DNA of 56,702 nucleotides. It comes from Thermus brockianus. GTDB lineage: Bacteria > Deinococcota > Deinococci > Deinococcales > Thermaceae. Both the position numbers and the translations under genes were made by a program. Positions 15,148-23,246 of this stretch are shown here, in pieces; position 1 is the stretch's first letter, and each line of letters opens with the position of its first letter. The stretch spans positions 1-56,702 of the forward strand of contig NZ_JAKEDV010000012.1 of NCBI RefSeq assembly GCF_021462505.1, written 5' to 3'. The notes beneath the pieces are model-generated. The model saw only the letters and a list, made by a program, of their open reading frames with translations. It had not been told where the DNA came from and searched no databases.

Positions 15148-15861
15148 CTAAAGGGCGGGCAGAGGGAAGCGCTCCCCCGCCGCAAGCACGTCCACCTTGA
15201 GCCCCTTCACCCCCCTGGCGGTGAACTCCGCCCCCCCTGCGTCCACCAGGGTCACCCCCCCGGCCCAGACCTCCCCCAGGCCCCTCAGGAGGCGCAAGGC
15301 GGTGTTCTCCAATAGCCCTAAGCCCACCAGGTCGGGGTTGTCCGCCACCAGGCGGGAAAGGGCCAAGAAGCGGCCCTTCTCCTCCACCCGGGGCAAGAGG
15401 GCGAGGCCCCGGAGAAGGGCTAGGCCCAAGGCGGCCCGCACCTCCCCCTCCAGGGTGTAAAAGGCCGCCTCGCCCAAGATCCCCGCCGCCTCTCCCAAGG
15501 CCACCACCCCCCCGCCCTGGCGGTGGACCTCCAGGAGGGCCTCGAGGAGGAGGCTTCCCCGTATGAGGTCCAAAAACTCCGGGAGGCCCTCGGCGGCCAA
15601 AAGCACCAGGGGGCTTTCCGCCACCTTCTGGGCCACCTCGGGGTCAAAGGCCTCTTCCCGGCGCCTCAGGTAGACCACCCTCCCCCGCTTGAGCCCCAGG
15701 TGGCGGTAGGCCAGGCGCCAGGCCTCCGCCACGTCCCGCAAGGGGTAGGGAACGAGGAAAAGGGCTTCCCCCCGGGCCTCCGCCAAGAGCCTTTCCTCCA
15801 CGGGGCGCAAAGCCCCCCGCAAGGGGTCTGCGGTGAGCAAGGCGAAGAAGCCCTGACGCAT
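15148..15861 (-). CDS. Catalytically dead S51 (cyanophycinase-like) peptidase relative
   Basis: This 237-residue protein follows the peptidase S51/cyanophycinase layout. SPLVLLAAEGLPEFLDLIRG resembles the GGDQ helix region and GLGLLENTAL resembles GIGIDEDTAL. The nucleophile elbow GTSAG is replaced by GEAAG (residues 123-127), so the catalytic Ser is Ala125. It should bind rather than cleave a ligand, or have lost its function. AAGGAGG precedes the ATG, and TACCCT lies further upstream. It is divergent from the TetR gene. Confidence 0.65.
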   Translation of the reverse strand: MRQGFFALLTADPLRGALRPVEERLLAEARGEALFLVPYPLRDVAEAWRLAYRHLGLKRGRVVYLRRREEAFDPEVAQKVAESPLVLLAAEGLPEFLDLIRGSLLLEALLEVHRQGGGVVALGEAAGILGEAAFYTLEGEVRAALGLALLRGLALLPRVEEKGRFLALSRLVADNPDLVGLGLLENTALRLLRGLGEVWAGGVTLVDAGGAEFTARGVKGLKVDVLAAGERFPLPAL

Positions 15862-15891
15862 ACCCTGCCTCCTTGTCCCTTAGGGTAGCGC

Positions 15892-15909
15892 TTTCCTCAT
15901 GAAAGGAAA
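15892..15909. promoter_or_regulatory. Dyad upstream of the TetR gene
   Basis: TTTCCT (15892-15897) and AGGAAA (15904-15909) flank CATGAA, giving a 6-bp inverted repeat between the two divergent genes and about 13 bp before a TAGACT -10 (15922-15927). It could be the TetR operator. The symmetry alone is modest evidence. Confidence 0.35.
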
Positions 15910-15943
15910 AGGGCGGTGTGGTAGACTCAAGGACGTGGCCGCG

Positions 15944-16504
15944 ATGGTATCCCCCCCGGGGGCGATTTCCAAGGACAAGAAGCGGGCCATCCTCGAGGCC
16001 ACCTTGGAAATCCTCCGGGAGATGGGGCTTTCCGGGCTCAAGATGGAGGAGGTGGCCCGGAGAGCGGAGGTGGGCAAGGGCACCATCTACCTCTACTTCC
16101 GCGACAAGAAGGACCTCCTGCGCTCCTTGGTGGAGGAAAGGACCTGGGCCTTCTACCGGGAGGTGGAGGAGGTGGTGCGCCTGCGGGCGCCCTTTTTTGT
16201 GCGCCTGGAGGCCCTCTTGCGCAAGCGCCTGGCCTGGATAGAGGAGTGGCGGGGCCTTTGGGCCGCCGTGGCCCGGGAGGCCATGGAAGACCCCACCCCT
16301 TGGCTCAAGGGCTTGCACCAGCACTACCTGGACCTTCTGGAAGAACTGGTGCGAAGCGGCCAGGCGGAAGGGGCCGTGCGGCCCGAGCTTTCCCCGAAGG
16401 CCACCGCCGCCGTCCTTGCGGCCTTAGGGTGTACCCCCCAGCTAGAGGTGGAGGCCTACATGGAGCACCTCCTTTTGGTGCTCCGGAAAGGAGTCGCGCC
16501 GTGA
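15944..16504 (+). CDS. TetR family transcriptional regulator
   Basis: This 186-residue protein has a TetR DNA-binding domain in its first 60 residues: ILEATLEILREMGLSGLKMEEVARRAEVGKGTIYLYF, cut here into the helix-turn-helix VARRAEVGKGTIYLYF and its lead-in. The C-terminal part is a helical ligand-binding domain. Its ligand is not readable. An ATG at 15899 is possible, but TAGACT and AAGGA sit correctly for 15944. The stop overlaps the GTG of carD, so the two are co-transcribed. Confidence 0.85.
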   Translation: MVSPPGAISKDKKRAILEATLEILREMGLSGLKMEEVARRAEVGKGTIYLYFRDKKDLLRSLVEERTWAFYREVEEVVRLRAPFFVRLEALLRKRLAWIEEWRGLWAAVAREAMEDPTPWLKGLHQHYLDLLEELVRSGQAEGAVRPELSPKATAAVLAALGCTPQLEVEAYMEHLLLVLRKGVAP

Positions 16505-16995
16505 AAGAGTTTCGTCCCGGCGACAAGGTGGTCCTACCCCCTTATGGGGTCGGTGTGGTGGCGGGCATAGCCCAAAGGAGCGTTAGCGGCGTAAGCCGGG
16601 CCTACTACCAGGTGGATTTCCCCGGCTCCCGCTCCAAGGCCTACGTACCCGTGGAAGCCCCCCATAGCGTGGGGATGCGCAAGGCCTTAAGCCCGGACGA
16701 GGTTCCCGTCATCCTGGACCTCCTAAAGAACGGGCGCATGCCCCTGCCCAAGCAGTGGGCGGCGAGGCACCGGAAGACGAGCGAGATCCTGGCGGACGGG
16801 AACCCCTACCGCATCGCCCAGATGGCGGGGCAGCTTCGGGCTTGGGAACTAGAGCGGGGCCTGGCCGACCTGGACCGCCAGGCCCTGAGGCGGGCCATCT
16901 ACCTCCTGGCCGAAGAGGTTTCCCAGACCCTGGAGATTTCCGTCCAGGAGGCTAAGCGCCTCTTTGAGGAGGCCTGGGGCGAGGAGCTCAACTAA
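16501..16995 (+). CDS. carD: CarD family RNA polymerase-binding regulator
   Basis: This 164-residue protein, the length I recall for Thermus CarD, begins VKEFRPGDKVVLPPYGVGVV, the Tudor-like RNAP beta-binding module shared with Mfd. The C-terminal helical domain has the DNA-minor-groove part. CarD stabilises open promoter complexes. The GTG start overlaps the TetR stop (GTGA). Its stop overlaps the stop of the convergent TenA-like gene. Confidence 0.92.
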   Translation: MKEFRPGDKVVLPPYGVGVVAGIAQRSVSGVSRAYYQVDFPGSRSKAYVPVEAPHSVGMRKALSPDEVPVILDLLKNGRMPLPKQWAARHRKTSEILADGNPYRIAQMAGQLRAWELERGLADLDRQALRRAIYLLAEEVSQTLEISVQEAKRLFEEAWGEELN

Positions 16996-17561
16996 AGGAG
17001 CAGGCTCCAGGTCTTCTTCTCCATCTCCAGGATGCGGGCCAGGTAGGCCTGCAGGAGATGGGGGTTTAGCTCGGCCAACAGGCCCTGGGCGATGACCTCC
17101 AGGTCGTAGAGCACCGCCTGGAACTCCGGGGCCGACCAGTGTTCGGCGAGCTCCTGCCAGGGGCCTTCCCCTTCCACGTGGGCGTTCCAGGCCTCGAGGA
17201 AGAGGCGGTTGAGGAAGTAAAAGAGGACGAGGCGGTAAGGGTAGGCCAGGCCCCCCATCTCCCCCAGGAGGGCGGCGTATTCCTGGCGCACGGGGTGCAC
17301 GGGCTCCTTGGGATCCGCCCCTTGCGAAAGGAGCCAGTCCAGCTCCTCCACCGTGGCCAAGAGGGCCTGGACCAAGGGGAAGCGGTGGGCCTGGGGCGCC
17401 TCCGCCAAAAGCCCCACCTGGAAGCGGTAAAGAGCCTCCACAAAGGGATAGTCCTGCCTGAGCCAGAAGAGAAACCGCTCCTGGTCCCAACGGATGGGCA
17501 GGGCCTTGAGCTCCGCCAAGGCCTCGCTATAGGGAAAAAGCGCCGTTTCCAAGGGGGACAT
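16992..17561 (-). CDS. TenA/PqqC-like helical protein
   Basis: This 189-residue all-helical protein has the pattern of the TenA/heme-oxygenase-like superfamily: FLFWLRQDYPFVEALYRF resembles the FxxYLxQDYxYL core, and LVQALLATVEELDWLL the following helix. TenA proteins hydrolyse thiamin or aminopyrimidines, and the superfamily also holds unrelated enzymes. No catalytic Cys is seen at the usual place, so the reaction is uncertain. The ATG at 17561 is preferred over 17591 because GGGAGG lies 5-6 nt before it. It overlaps ispE by 35 bp. Confidence 0.55.
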   Translation of the reverse strand: MSPLETALFPYSEALAELKALPIRWDQERFLFWLRQDYPFVEALYRFQVGLLAEAPQAHRFPLVQALLATVEELDWLLSQGADPKEPVHPVRQEYAALLGEMGGLAYPYRLVLFYFLNRLFLEAWNAHVEGEGPWQELAEHWSAPEFQAVLYDLEVIAQGLLAELNPHLLQAYLARILEMEKKTWSLLL

Positions 17562-18366
17562 GGGAACCTCCCAGGATACCCTTGCGGACAAAACCCTGGT
17601 GCCTTAGGGCCTTCACCACCTCCTCGGCGTGGTCCTCGCTTTCCGCTAGGCCAAAAAAGGCGCTCCCCGAACCCGACATGAGGACCCCTTTGAGCCCGAA
17701 AGCCTTGAGGCGGGCCTTCACCTCCTTGAGCTCGGGGTAGAGGCGGAAGGCGGGGCCCTCGAGGCTATTCCAATAGGGGGGCTCTTCCCCCCGGGCGAGG
17801 GCCGCCAGGATCTCCTCCACGGGGAGCTCGGGGGCGAAGTCGTGGGGCTTCACCTCCCCGTACACCCGGGGGGTGGGAAGGCGCAGGCCCGGGGCGAAGA
17901 CCACCACGGGCAAGGGGGGAAGGGCCAAAGGGCGAAGCTTCTCCCCCACCCCTCGGGCCTCTGCCCCCCCGCCCTGGAGGAAAAAGGGCACGTCCGCCCC
18001 CAAGGAAAGGGCCAAGGCGAAGAGGTCCACCTCCGCCGGATAGAGCTCCTTCAGGCCCAAAAGCACCTGGGCGGCGTCCGAGCTCCCCCCGCCCAAGCCC
18101 GCTCCCTCGGGCAGGGCCTTCTCCAACACGATGCGCACCCCCCCCGGAAAGCCCGCCCTCTCCAGGTAAAGGGCCGCCGCCCGGTAGGCCAGGTTCCGCT
18201 TGCCGTAACGCCCCCTGAACTCAATCCCCTCGGGAATGGGCTCCAGATAGAGCCGGTCCCCGAAGGTGAGGGCGGCGAAGAGGGTGTGGAGCTCGTGGTA
18301 CCCATCGGGCCGCCGCCCCAAGAGGGAAAGCCCCAGGTTCACCTTGGCCACCGCTAGCCGTTCCAT
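17527..18366 (-). CDS. ispE: 4-diphosphocytidyl-2-C-methyl-D-erythritol kinase
   Basis: This 279-residue GHMP kinase of the MEP isoprenoid pathway has an N-terminal AKVNLGL, the ATP-binding PEGAGLGGGSSDAA and the C-terminal MSGSGSAFFGL motif. It phosphorylates CDP-ME made by IspD. The start overlaps ispD by 13 bp, so the two consecutive pathway steps are coupled. Confidence 0.94.
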   Translation of the reverse strand: MERLAVAKVNLGLSLLGRRPDGYHELHTLFAALTFGDRLYLEPIPEGIEFRGRYGKRNLAYRAAALYLERAGFPGGVRIVLEKALPEGAGLGGGSSDAAQVLLGLKELYPAEVDLFALALSLGADVPFFLQGGGAEARGVGEKLRPLALPPLPVVVFAPGLRLPTPRVYGEVKPHDFAPELPVEEILAALARGEEPPYWNSLEGPAFRLYPELKEVKARLKAFGLKGVLMSGSGSAFFGLAESEDHAEEVVKALRHQGFVRKGILGGSHVPLGNGAFSL

Positions 18367-18995
18367 ACCTGCGCCAAAGCCTCCGCCAAGGCCAAGTCCT
18401 CTGGGTAGGTGACCTTGAACGCCGTGCGCTCCCCCGGCACCAGGGCCACGGGGTAGCCCAGGGCCCGCACCAGCTGGGCATCGTCCGTGGCGGAAAGGCC
18501 CCGTTTCCTGGCGTAGGCATGGGCCTCCCGCAAAAGGGCGGTGAAGAAGCCCTGGGGGGTCTGCACCAGGCGCAAGGCCTCCCGGGGCACCACCTCCCCG
18601 TAGCCCTCCCCTTCCGGCTGGACCAAGGTGTCCGGCACGGGCAAAACGGGCACCGCCGCCCCCGTGGCCTCTGTGGCCTTCAGGACCCTATCCAAAAGGC
18701 CCCGGCTCACGAAGGGCCGGGCCACATCGTGCACCAGGACCAAGGGGAGGCTTGCCGCCTCCAGAAGCCGGGCCACGGAGGCCTGGCGGGTTTCCCCGCC
18801 CGGCAGAAAGGTGGCCCTGAGGCCCTTGGGCGCCTCCATCCCGGGAGGAAGGGCCACCAGGACCTCCGCCGCCTGGGCAAAAGCGGCCAAGGCCCATTCC
18901 AAGAGGGTCTTTCCCCCCACCTTCAGGAAGGCCTTGGGCCCAAGGCCGAGCCGCTCCCCCCTCCCGGCGGCGGGGATGAGGACGGAAACCTCCAC
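18354..18995 (-). CDS. ispD: 2-C-methyl-D-erythritol 4-phosphate cytidylyltransferase
   Basis: This 213-residue nucleotidyltransferase makes CDP-ME from MEP and CTP. The N-terminal [19 protein letters not shown] carries the CTP-binding residues, and [10 protein letters not shown] and TDDAQLV are the IspD signatures. The start is GTG, 6 nt after TACCAT (19007-19002), with no ribosome site, so the mRNA is probably leaderless. It is divergent from uppP across 23 bp. Confidence 0.93.
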   Translation of the reverse strand: MEVSVLIPAAGRGERLGLGPKAFLKVGGKTLLEWALAAFAQAAEVLVALPPGMEAPKGLRATFLPGGETRQASVARLLEAASLPLVLVHDVARPFVSRGLLDRVLKATEATGAAVPVLPVPDTLVQPEGEGYGEVVPREALRLVQTPQGFFTALLREAHAYARKRGLSATDDAQLVRALGYPVALVPGERTAFKVTYPEDLALAEALAQVWNG

Positions 18996-19001
18996 GCCCC
19001 C

Positions 19002-19011
19002 ATGGTAGCAT
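19002..19011. promoter_or_regulatory. Overlapping divergent -10 hexamers of ispD and uppP
   Basis: The ten bases contain TACCAT on the minus strand (19007-19002, 6 nt before the ispD GTG) and TAGCAT on the plus strand (19006-19011, 7 nt before the uppP ATG). They share two positions. Both mRNAs would be leaderless, and each -35 zone would fall in or beside the opposite coding start. Confidence 0.6.
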
Positions 19012-19018
19012 GGGCCGC

Positions 19019-19795
19019 ATGAGCGCTTGGGAAGCCCTTCTCTTGGGGGTGGTGGAGGGGCTCACGGAGTTCCTGCCCGTCTCCTCCACCGGCCACCTGA
19101 CGCTGCTTTTCCACCTTCTCGGCCTACCCGTGGAAAGCGATGCCTTTTTGAAAACTTTCCTCATCGCCATCCAGCTTGGGGCCATCCTGGCCATCCTCCT
19201 CCTTTACGGGAAGCGCTTCCTGGTGGACCGGGCCCTGTGGCTCCGCATCGGGGTGGCCTTCCTGCCCACGGCGGCCATGGGCTTCCTCCTCTACCCCTTC
19301 ATCAAGGGGGTGGTCCTGGGGCGGGACGAGGTGGTGGTCTTCTTCCTCTTCTTCGTGGGCCTCGTCCTCCTCTTCGCCGACCGCCTGGCGGAAAGGGCCC
19401 GCTTCCGGGACGCCACCGAGCTCCCTTGGGAACGGGTGGCCCTCATCGGCGTCTTCCAGGGCCTAGCCGCCCTCTTCCCGGGCACGAGCCGGAGCGGGGC
19501 CACCATCCTGGGGGGGCTCTTGCTGGGGCTATCCCGGAAGGGCGCGGCGGAGTTTAGCTTCCTCCTCGCTCTCCCCACCATGCTGGCGGCGGTGGGCTAC
19601 GACCTCCTCAAAAGCGCCCAAGCGGTGCCCGAGGGGGGGTATGGCCTCCTCCTCCTGGGCTTTTCCGCCGCCCTCCTCACCGCCCTCCTCACCGTGCGCT
19701 GGATGCTCGGCTTCGTGGAGCGCTATGGCTTCCGCCCCTTCGCCTACTACCGCATGGCCTTAGCCCTCCTCTACGCCTACTTCTTCCTACACTAG
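19019..19795 (+). CDS. uppP: Undecaprenyl-diphosphate phosphatase
   Basis: This 258-residue membrane phosphatase of the BacA type recycles undecaprenyl pyrophosphate for cell-wall synthesis. [14 protein letters not shown] near the N-terminus and PGTSRSGAT in the middle are the two active-site blocks, with about eight membrane segments. ATG codons occur at 19010 and 19019. TAGCAT seven bases upstream favours 19019. The gene uses the lipid built by the neighbouring isoprenoid genes. The end overlaps the convergent aminotransferase by 9 bp. Confidence 0.93.
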   Translation: MSAWEALLLGVVEGLTEFLPVSSTGHLTLLFHLLGLPVESDAFLKTFLIAIQLGAILAILLLYGKRFLVDRALWLRIGVAFLPTAAMGFLLYPFIKGVVLGRDEVVVFFLFFVGLVLLFADRLAERARFRDATELPWERVALIGVFQGLAALFPGTSRSGATILGGLLLGLSRKGAAEFSFLLALPTMLAAVGYDLLKSAQAVPEGGYGLLLLGFSAALLTALLTVRWMLGFVERYGFRPFAYYRMALALLYAYFFLH

Positions 19796-20848
19796 GGCCA
19801 AGGCCCGGTCCAAGGCCGCCAGGAAGACCTGGTAAAGCTCCTTCCGCGCCCCCTCCCCCATGAGGCCAAGCCGCAGAACCGCTCCCCGGGTGGGGCCGAT
19901 CCCCCCGGCCACCGCCACCCCTTGGGCGTACAGGGCCTTGACCAGGCGGTCCGCCTCCACCCCCTCAGGGGGACGGACCACCAGGACCGTGGGCAGGGGG
20001 CTTTCCTTGGGGTAAGGGCTAAAGCCCCGGACCCTTAGCTCCTCAAGAAGCCAAGCGTAGACCTCCCGCGCCCTCTTTTCCCTCGCCTCCACGCCCTCCT
20101 CCAAGACCAGGTCCAGGGCCTCGAGGAGGGCGTAGTGCAGGAGGACGGGGGTGGTGTGGTGGTACCCCCCCCGCTCCCAGTGCTCCGCCACCCGGGCGAG
20201 GTCCAGGTACCAACCCCGCCTCCCGGAAAAGGCCTTCCTCGCCTCCGCCGAAACCGCCACCGGGGCCAGGCCCGGGGGGGCGGAGAGGCACTTCTGGCTC
20301 CCGGTGAAGGCGTAGTCCACCCCCATGGCCTGCATGGAGAAGGGGAGCATCCCCAAGGTGGTCACGGCGTCCAAGAAGAAAAGGGCCCCGGCCTCCTTGG
20401 CCAGGGCCCCGATGGCCTCCGCCGGGTTCAAAACCCCCGTGGAGGTCTCCCCGTGGACCAGGGCCACCATGCGGTAGCGGCGCTTCCTAAGGGCCTGGGC
20501 CACCCGCTCGGGGTCCACCGCCTCCCCCGGGGGGAATTCCAGGACGTCGGGGTCCAAGCCGTAGAGGGCAGCCATCTCCGCCACCCGGGCGGAGAAGGCC
20601 CCGTTGACCAACACGAGCACCGGGCCCCGGTCCAGGTTGGCCAGGCCCGCCTCCATGCCCAGGCTCCCCGAGCCAGCCAAGGCCGCCACCAGGGCCCCTT
20701 CCCCAGGGTCAAAGAGGCTTCGGAGCCTCTCCTGGATGGCCCGGTTCACCGCCAGGACCTCGGGGTCCAGGTGCCCCCGCATGGGGCGCATTAGGGCTTT
20801 CTGCACGCGTTCGGGGATGGGGGTGGGTCCGGGGGTCAGGAGCAACAT
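19787..20848 (-). CDS. Class V aminotransferase (serine-pyruvate/alanine-glyoxylate type)
   Basis: This 353-residue PLP enzyme begins [14 protein letters not shown], characteristic of the alanine-glyoxylate/serine-pyruvate group. The PLP lysine is Lys186 in TGSQKCLS, with Asp160 in FLDAVTTLG holding the pyridine nitrogen. It may act in serine or glycine metabolism. The substrate is not certain. CTAGGAGG precedes the ATG at 20848. Reading upstream is open for another 80 codons but crosses the promoter and hairpin region, so I reject it. The leader has a strong hairpin (20892-20920). Confidence 0.86.
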   Translation of the reverse strand: MLLLTPGPTPIPERVQKALMRPMRGHLDPEVLAVNRAIQERLRSLFDPGEGALVAALAGSGSLGMEAGLANLDRGPVLVLVNGAFSARVAEMAALYGLDPDVLEFPPGEAVDPERVAQALRKRRYRMVALVHGETSTGVLNPAEAIGALAKEAGALFFLDAVTTLGMLPFSMQAMGVDYAFTGSQKCLSAPPGLAPVAVSAEARKAFSGRRGWYLDLARVAEHWERGGYHHTTPVLLHYALLEALDLVLEEGVEAREKRAREVYAWLLEELRVRGFSPYPKESPLPTVLVVRPPEGVEADRLVKALYAQGVAVAGGIGPTRGAVLRLGLMGEGARKELYQVFLAALDRALALV

Positions 20849-20891
20849 GGGCTTCCTCCTAGATGAAGCGAGGCCCCCGCGGCCAAACCGG

Positions 20892-20920
20892 GGGGGCCCT
20901 TCCCGTAGGAAGGGGCCCCC
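20892..20920 (-). promoter_or_regulatory. Strong leader hairpin upstream of the aminotransferase gene
   Basis: The arms (20892-20903 and 20908-20920) give a 12-bp GC-rich stem with one bulge and a 4-nt loop in the leader. The segment CTTCCTA on the RNA (20912-20906) could instead pair with the ribosome site TAGGAGG (20861-20855) over seven positions, one a G-U. The two foldings exclude each other, the layout of a translational switch. Confidence 0.4.
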
Positions 20921-20954
20921 TACCGGATAGCTCGCGAGGGCCTCATTGCCCGGC

Positions 20955-20986
20955 ACTTTAGCAGAAGGCCCCCTTCCCTGTAAAGT
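20955..20986. promoter_or_regulatory. Back-to-back divergent promoters of the aminotransferase and dnaJ genes
   Basis: CACTTTA (20954-20960) and TAAAGTG (20981-20987) are a perfect 7-bp inverted repeat. Each arm is a TAAAGT -10, one per strand. The minus-strand -35 TTTACA (20984-20979) at 18 bp spacing lies across the plus-strand -10, and TTTAGC (20957-20962) serves the plus side across the minus-strand -10. The two polymerases would exclude each other. The dnaJ ATG is 9 bp after its -10, so its leader is almost absent. Confidence 0.55.
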
Positions 20987-20995
20987 GCTAGGTGG

Positions 20996-22045
20996 ATGAA
21001 GGACTACTACGCCATCCTGGGGGTGGGCCGCGAGGCCACCCAGGAGGAAATCAAACGGGCCTACCGCAAGCTGGCCCTGCAGTACCACCCCGACCGCAAC
21101 CCGGGGGACAAGGCGGCGGAGGAGCGCTTCAAGGAGATCAACGAGGCCTACGCCGTGCTCTCCGACCCGGAAAAGCGGGCCCAGTATGACCGGGGCCTTC
21201 TGGGGCAGGCGGAGTACCGCGCCGAGGACCTCTTTGACCTCTTCGCCCAGGTCTTCGGCTTCCGTTCCCCCCGGGCCGCCCCCAGGGGGGAGGACCTGGA
21301 GGCCGAGGTGGAGGTGGAGCTAAAGGACCTCCTGGAAGGCAAGGAGGCGGAGGTGGTCTACGCCCGGCTCGTGCCGTGCGAGGCCTGCGGGGGCCAGGGG
21401 GGTAAGCGGGTGGCCTGCCCCACCTGTGGGGGGCGCGGGGTGGTGGAAAGCTTTCGCCAAGGCCTTTTCGGCGGCTTCGTCACCCGCACCACCTGCCCCC
21501 ACTGCAAGGGCCAGGGCCACCTTCTGGCGGAGGCCTGCCCCGCCTGCCACGGCCGGGGGCGCATCCCCCGGGAGGAAAGGATTACGGTGCGCATCCCCCC
21601 AGGGATGGACGAAGGCCACCTCCTGCGGGTGCCCGGTTACGGGAACCTGGGCCCAGGGGGGCCCGGCGATCTCTACATCCGCCTGCGGGTGCGCCCCCAC
21701 CCTCACCTGGAGCGCCAGGGGGCGGACCTGGTCTTTCGCCTGCACCTGGGCCTGGCCCAGGCCGCCCTGGGCGCCCAGGTGGAGGTGCCGGGGCTTTCCG
21801 GCCCCATCCCCCTGGAGATCCCCCCGGGAACGGGGCACGGGGAGGTGTTTGAGCTTCCCGGGGAAGGCCTGCCCCACCCAGGGGGCCGGGGACGGGGGGC
21901 GCTAAGGGTGGTGGTGGAGCTTTCCGTGCCCAAGAAGCTCTCCCCTAGGGCCCGGGAGCTCCTCCGGGCCTATGCCGAGGAGGTGGGGGAAAGGGTAGCC
22001 CCCGAGGGCTTCTGGGAAAGGGTCAAGGGGTTCTTCCGCAAATAG
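20996..22045 (+). CDS. dnaJ: DnaJ-type co-chaperone with zinc finger
   Basis: This 349-residue protein has a J-domain at residues 1-67 including the HPD motif ([11 protein letters not shown]), a short linker poor in G/F, then four CxxCxGxG zinc repeats ([32 protein letters not shown]), and two beta-sandwich substrate domains. It stimulates the DnaK ATPase and holds unfolded proteins. Thermus is known to have another DnaJ in its dnaK operon that lacks the zinc finger, so this would be the second J-protein. The lack of a long G/F stretch makes it CbpA/DnaJ-intermediate. Confidence 0.88.
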   Translation: MKDYYAILGVGREATQEEIKRAYRKLALQYHPDRNPGDKAAEERFKEINEAYAVLSDPEKRAQYDRGLLGQAEYRAEDLFDLFAQVFGFRSPRAAPRGEDLEAEVEVELKDLLEGKEAEVVYARLVPCEACGGQGGKRVACPTCGGRGVVESFRQGLFGGFVTRTTCPHCKGQGHLLAEACPACHGRGRIPREERITVRIPPGMDEGHLLRVPGYGNLGPGGPGDLYIRLRVRPHPHLERQGADLVFRLHLGLAQAALGAQVEVPGLSGPIPLEIPPGTGHGEVFELPGEGLPHPGGRGRGALRVVVELSVPKKLSPRARELLRAYAEEVGERVAPEGFWERVKGFFRK

Positions 22046-22161
22046 GCCCCTCGTGGTAAAGTAAGGTATTCCGGGTCGCTATAGGGTGGCCCCATGGGTC
22101 TAAAGCAACCCCTAAGGCCCCGGATACGGGCCCCAAAAGGGCCTGGAAGCGAAGGAGCGGT
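22046..22161 (+). promoter_or_regulatory. Promoter and long leader of the cold-shock gene
   Basis: About 116 bp separate dnaJ from the cold-shock ATG. TATAGG (22080-22085) and TAAGGT (22062-22067) are both possible -10s, without a good -35. The following 75 bases include GGCCC and GGGCC repeats that can form a hairpin, and AAGGAG lies 4 nt before the ATG. Long structured leaders are typical of cold-shock mRNAs. The switch role is inference. Confidence 0.4.
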
Positions 22162-22383
22162 ATGCAGAAGGGTCGGGTCAAGTGGTTCAATGCGGAGAAG
22201 GGCTACGGCTTCATTGAGCGCGAGGGGGACACGGACGTCTTCGTCCACTTCAGCGCCATCAACGCCAAGGGGTTCCGCACCCTGAACGAGGGCGACATCG
22301 TCACCTTTGACGTGGAGCCGGGCAAGAACGGCAAGGGCCCCCAGGCGGTGAACGTCACCGTGGTGGAGCCGGCCCGCAGGTAA
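22162..22383 (+). CDS. csp: Cold-shock domain protein
   Basis: This 73-residue single cold-shock domain has RNP1 KGYGFIE and RNP2 VFVHFSAI. It binds single-stranded nucleic acid and melts RNA structure. Size and sequence are typical of bacterial CspA-family proteins. AAGGAG precedes the ATG. A perfect terminator follows 13 bp after the stop, so it is a monocistronic gene. Confidence 0.95.
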   Translation: MQKGRVKWFNAEKGYGFIEREGDTDVFVHFSAINAKGFRTLNEGDIVTFDVEPGKNGKGPQAVNVTVVEPARR

Positions 22384-22396
22384 ACGTGGCGGAGAG

Positions 22397-22427
22397 CCGC
22401 CCCGGGAAACCCGGGGCGGTTTTCTTT
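22397..22427 (+). terminator. Rho-independent terminator of the cold-shock gene
   Basis: CCGCCCCGGG-AAA-CCCGGGGCGG is a perfect 10-bp stem followed by TTTTCTTT. Confidence 0.95.
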
Positions 22428-22452
22428 CACCCGCCTCTTAGAAGGGGCAGGG

Positions 22453-22458
22453 TAGCAT
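22453..22458 (+). promoter_or_regulatory. -10 hexamer for a leaderless GNAT mRNA
   Basis: TAGCAT lies 7 nt before the ATG at 22466. This decides between that ATG and the one at 22457, which lies within the hexamer. Confidence 0.55.
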
Positions 22459-22465
22459 GGGGGAG

Positions 22466-22942
22466 ATGCGGACCCTAAGCCTCGCCTTCCGCCCGGCGGC
22501 CCCGGAGGACGCCCCCCTTCTCCACGCGGTCTACCAGGGAAGCCCCGGGTACTTCGCCCTCATCGGCATGGAGATGCCCACCCTCGAGGACGTGGCCCGC
22601 GACCTCGCCACCCTGGAAAAGGACCATCGGCGCCGCGCCTTCCTGATCTTCCAGGAAGGGGAGGCCGTGGGCTATCTGGACTACAAGCTCCACTACCCCG
22701 AGGCCAAAGACGCCACCCTAAGCCTCCTCCTCATCCGGGAAGACCGCCAGGGCCAGGGCTTGGGCCAGCGGGCCCTCGCCCACCTGGTGGAGCACCTGGC
22801 CGGGGTAGAGCGGCTTTACGCCGTGGTCTACGGCAACAACGCCCGCGCCATCGCCTTCTTCCTGGCCCAGGGCTTCCGCCACGTGAAAGACGGGGGGCCA
22901 GCCCTTAGCTGGTACGTGCGCGAGCTTAGGGCTGGCCCCTAG
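22466..22942 (+). CDS. GNAT family N-acetyltransferase
   Basis: This 158-residue GNAT protein has motif A REDRQGQGLGQRAL, which binds the acetyl-CoA pyrophosphate, and motif B VYGNNARAIAFFLAQGF. The acceptor is unknown. The start at 22466 rather than 22457 is supported by TAGCAT at N7. It is convergent with the ferredoxin gene and 7 bp away. Confidence 0.85.
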   Translation: MRTLSLAFRPAAPEDAPLLHAVYQGSPGYFALIGMEMPTLEDVARDLATLEKDHRRRAFLIFQEGEAVGYLDYKLHYPEAKDATLSLLLIREDRQGQGLGQRALAHLVEHLAGVERLYAVVYGNNARAIAFFLAQGFRHVKDGGPALSWYVRELRAGP

Positions 22943-22949
22943 CGGGGGT

Positions 22950-23189
22950 TTACTCTAGCCCCGCCAGCTTGCGGTTCTTCTCAATGTAGGACTTCCACTG
23001 CTCGGGAACGTCCTCCTCGGGGAAGATGGCGTTCACCGGGCAAGCGGGCACGCAGGCCCCGCAGTCAATGCACTCCTCGGGGTGGATGTAGAACTGGTCC
23101 CCCCCGTCGTAGATGCACTCCACGGGGCACACCTCCACGCAGGACTGGTCCTTGACTCCGATGCAGGGCTCACAGATCACGTGCGGCAT
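22950..23189 (-). CDS. 7Fe ferredoxin ([3Fe-4S][4Fe-4S])
   Basis: This 79-residue protein is very close to the Thermus seven-iron ferredoxins I remember. It has PHVICEPC, CVEVCPVEC and CIDCGACVPACP, and a helical tail ending RKLAGLE. Its first motif, CEPC followed by a longer gap to CVEVC, is the arrangement of the 3Fe-4S site. It carries electrons for cytoplasmic oxidoreductases. GGGAGGTGAAGG is upstream of the ATG, and its own promoter is at 23220-23246. Confidence 0.95.
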   Translation of the reverse strand: MPHVICEPCIGVKDQSCVEVCPVECIYDGGDQFYIHPEECIDCGACVPACPVNAIFPEEDVPEQWKSYIEKNRKLAGLE

Positions 23190-23219
23190 CCTTCACCTCC
23201 CGAGCGACCGCTCCCCCCT

Positions 23220-23246
23220 ATTTTAGGGCAGGAACCCACTTGTCAA
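23220..23246 (-). promoter_or_regulatory. Promoter of the ferredoxin gene with dyad -10
   Basis: TTGACA (23246-23241) and TAAAAT (23225-23220) on the minus strand are 15 bp apart, shorter than usual. The -10 is the centre of the dyad CCCTA-AAA-TAGGG (23228-23216). A second TTGAC lies a further 8 bp upstream. The dyad could be read by a regulator. Confidence 0.5.

Noticed and set aside
20872-20887. A true T-box riboswitch
   Set aside because: Only a short end segment resembles the T-box. A specifier stem and antiterminator cannot be built in the available leader.
20849-21088. An 80-codon N-terminal extension of the class V aminotransferase
   Set aside because: It crosses the divergent promoters and overlaps dnaJ. 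The family start LLLTPGPTP and a strong ribosome site support ATG 20848.
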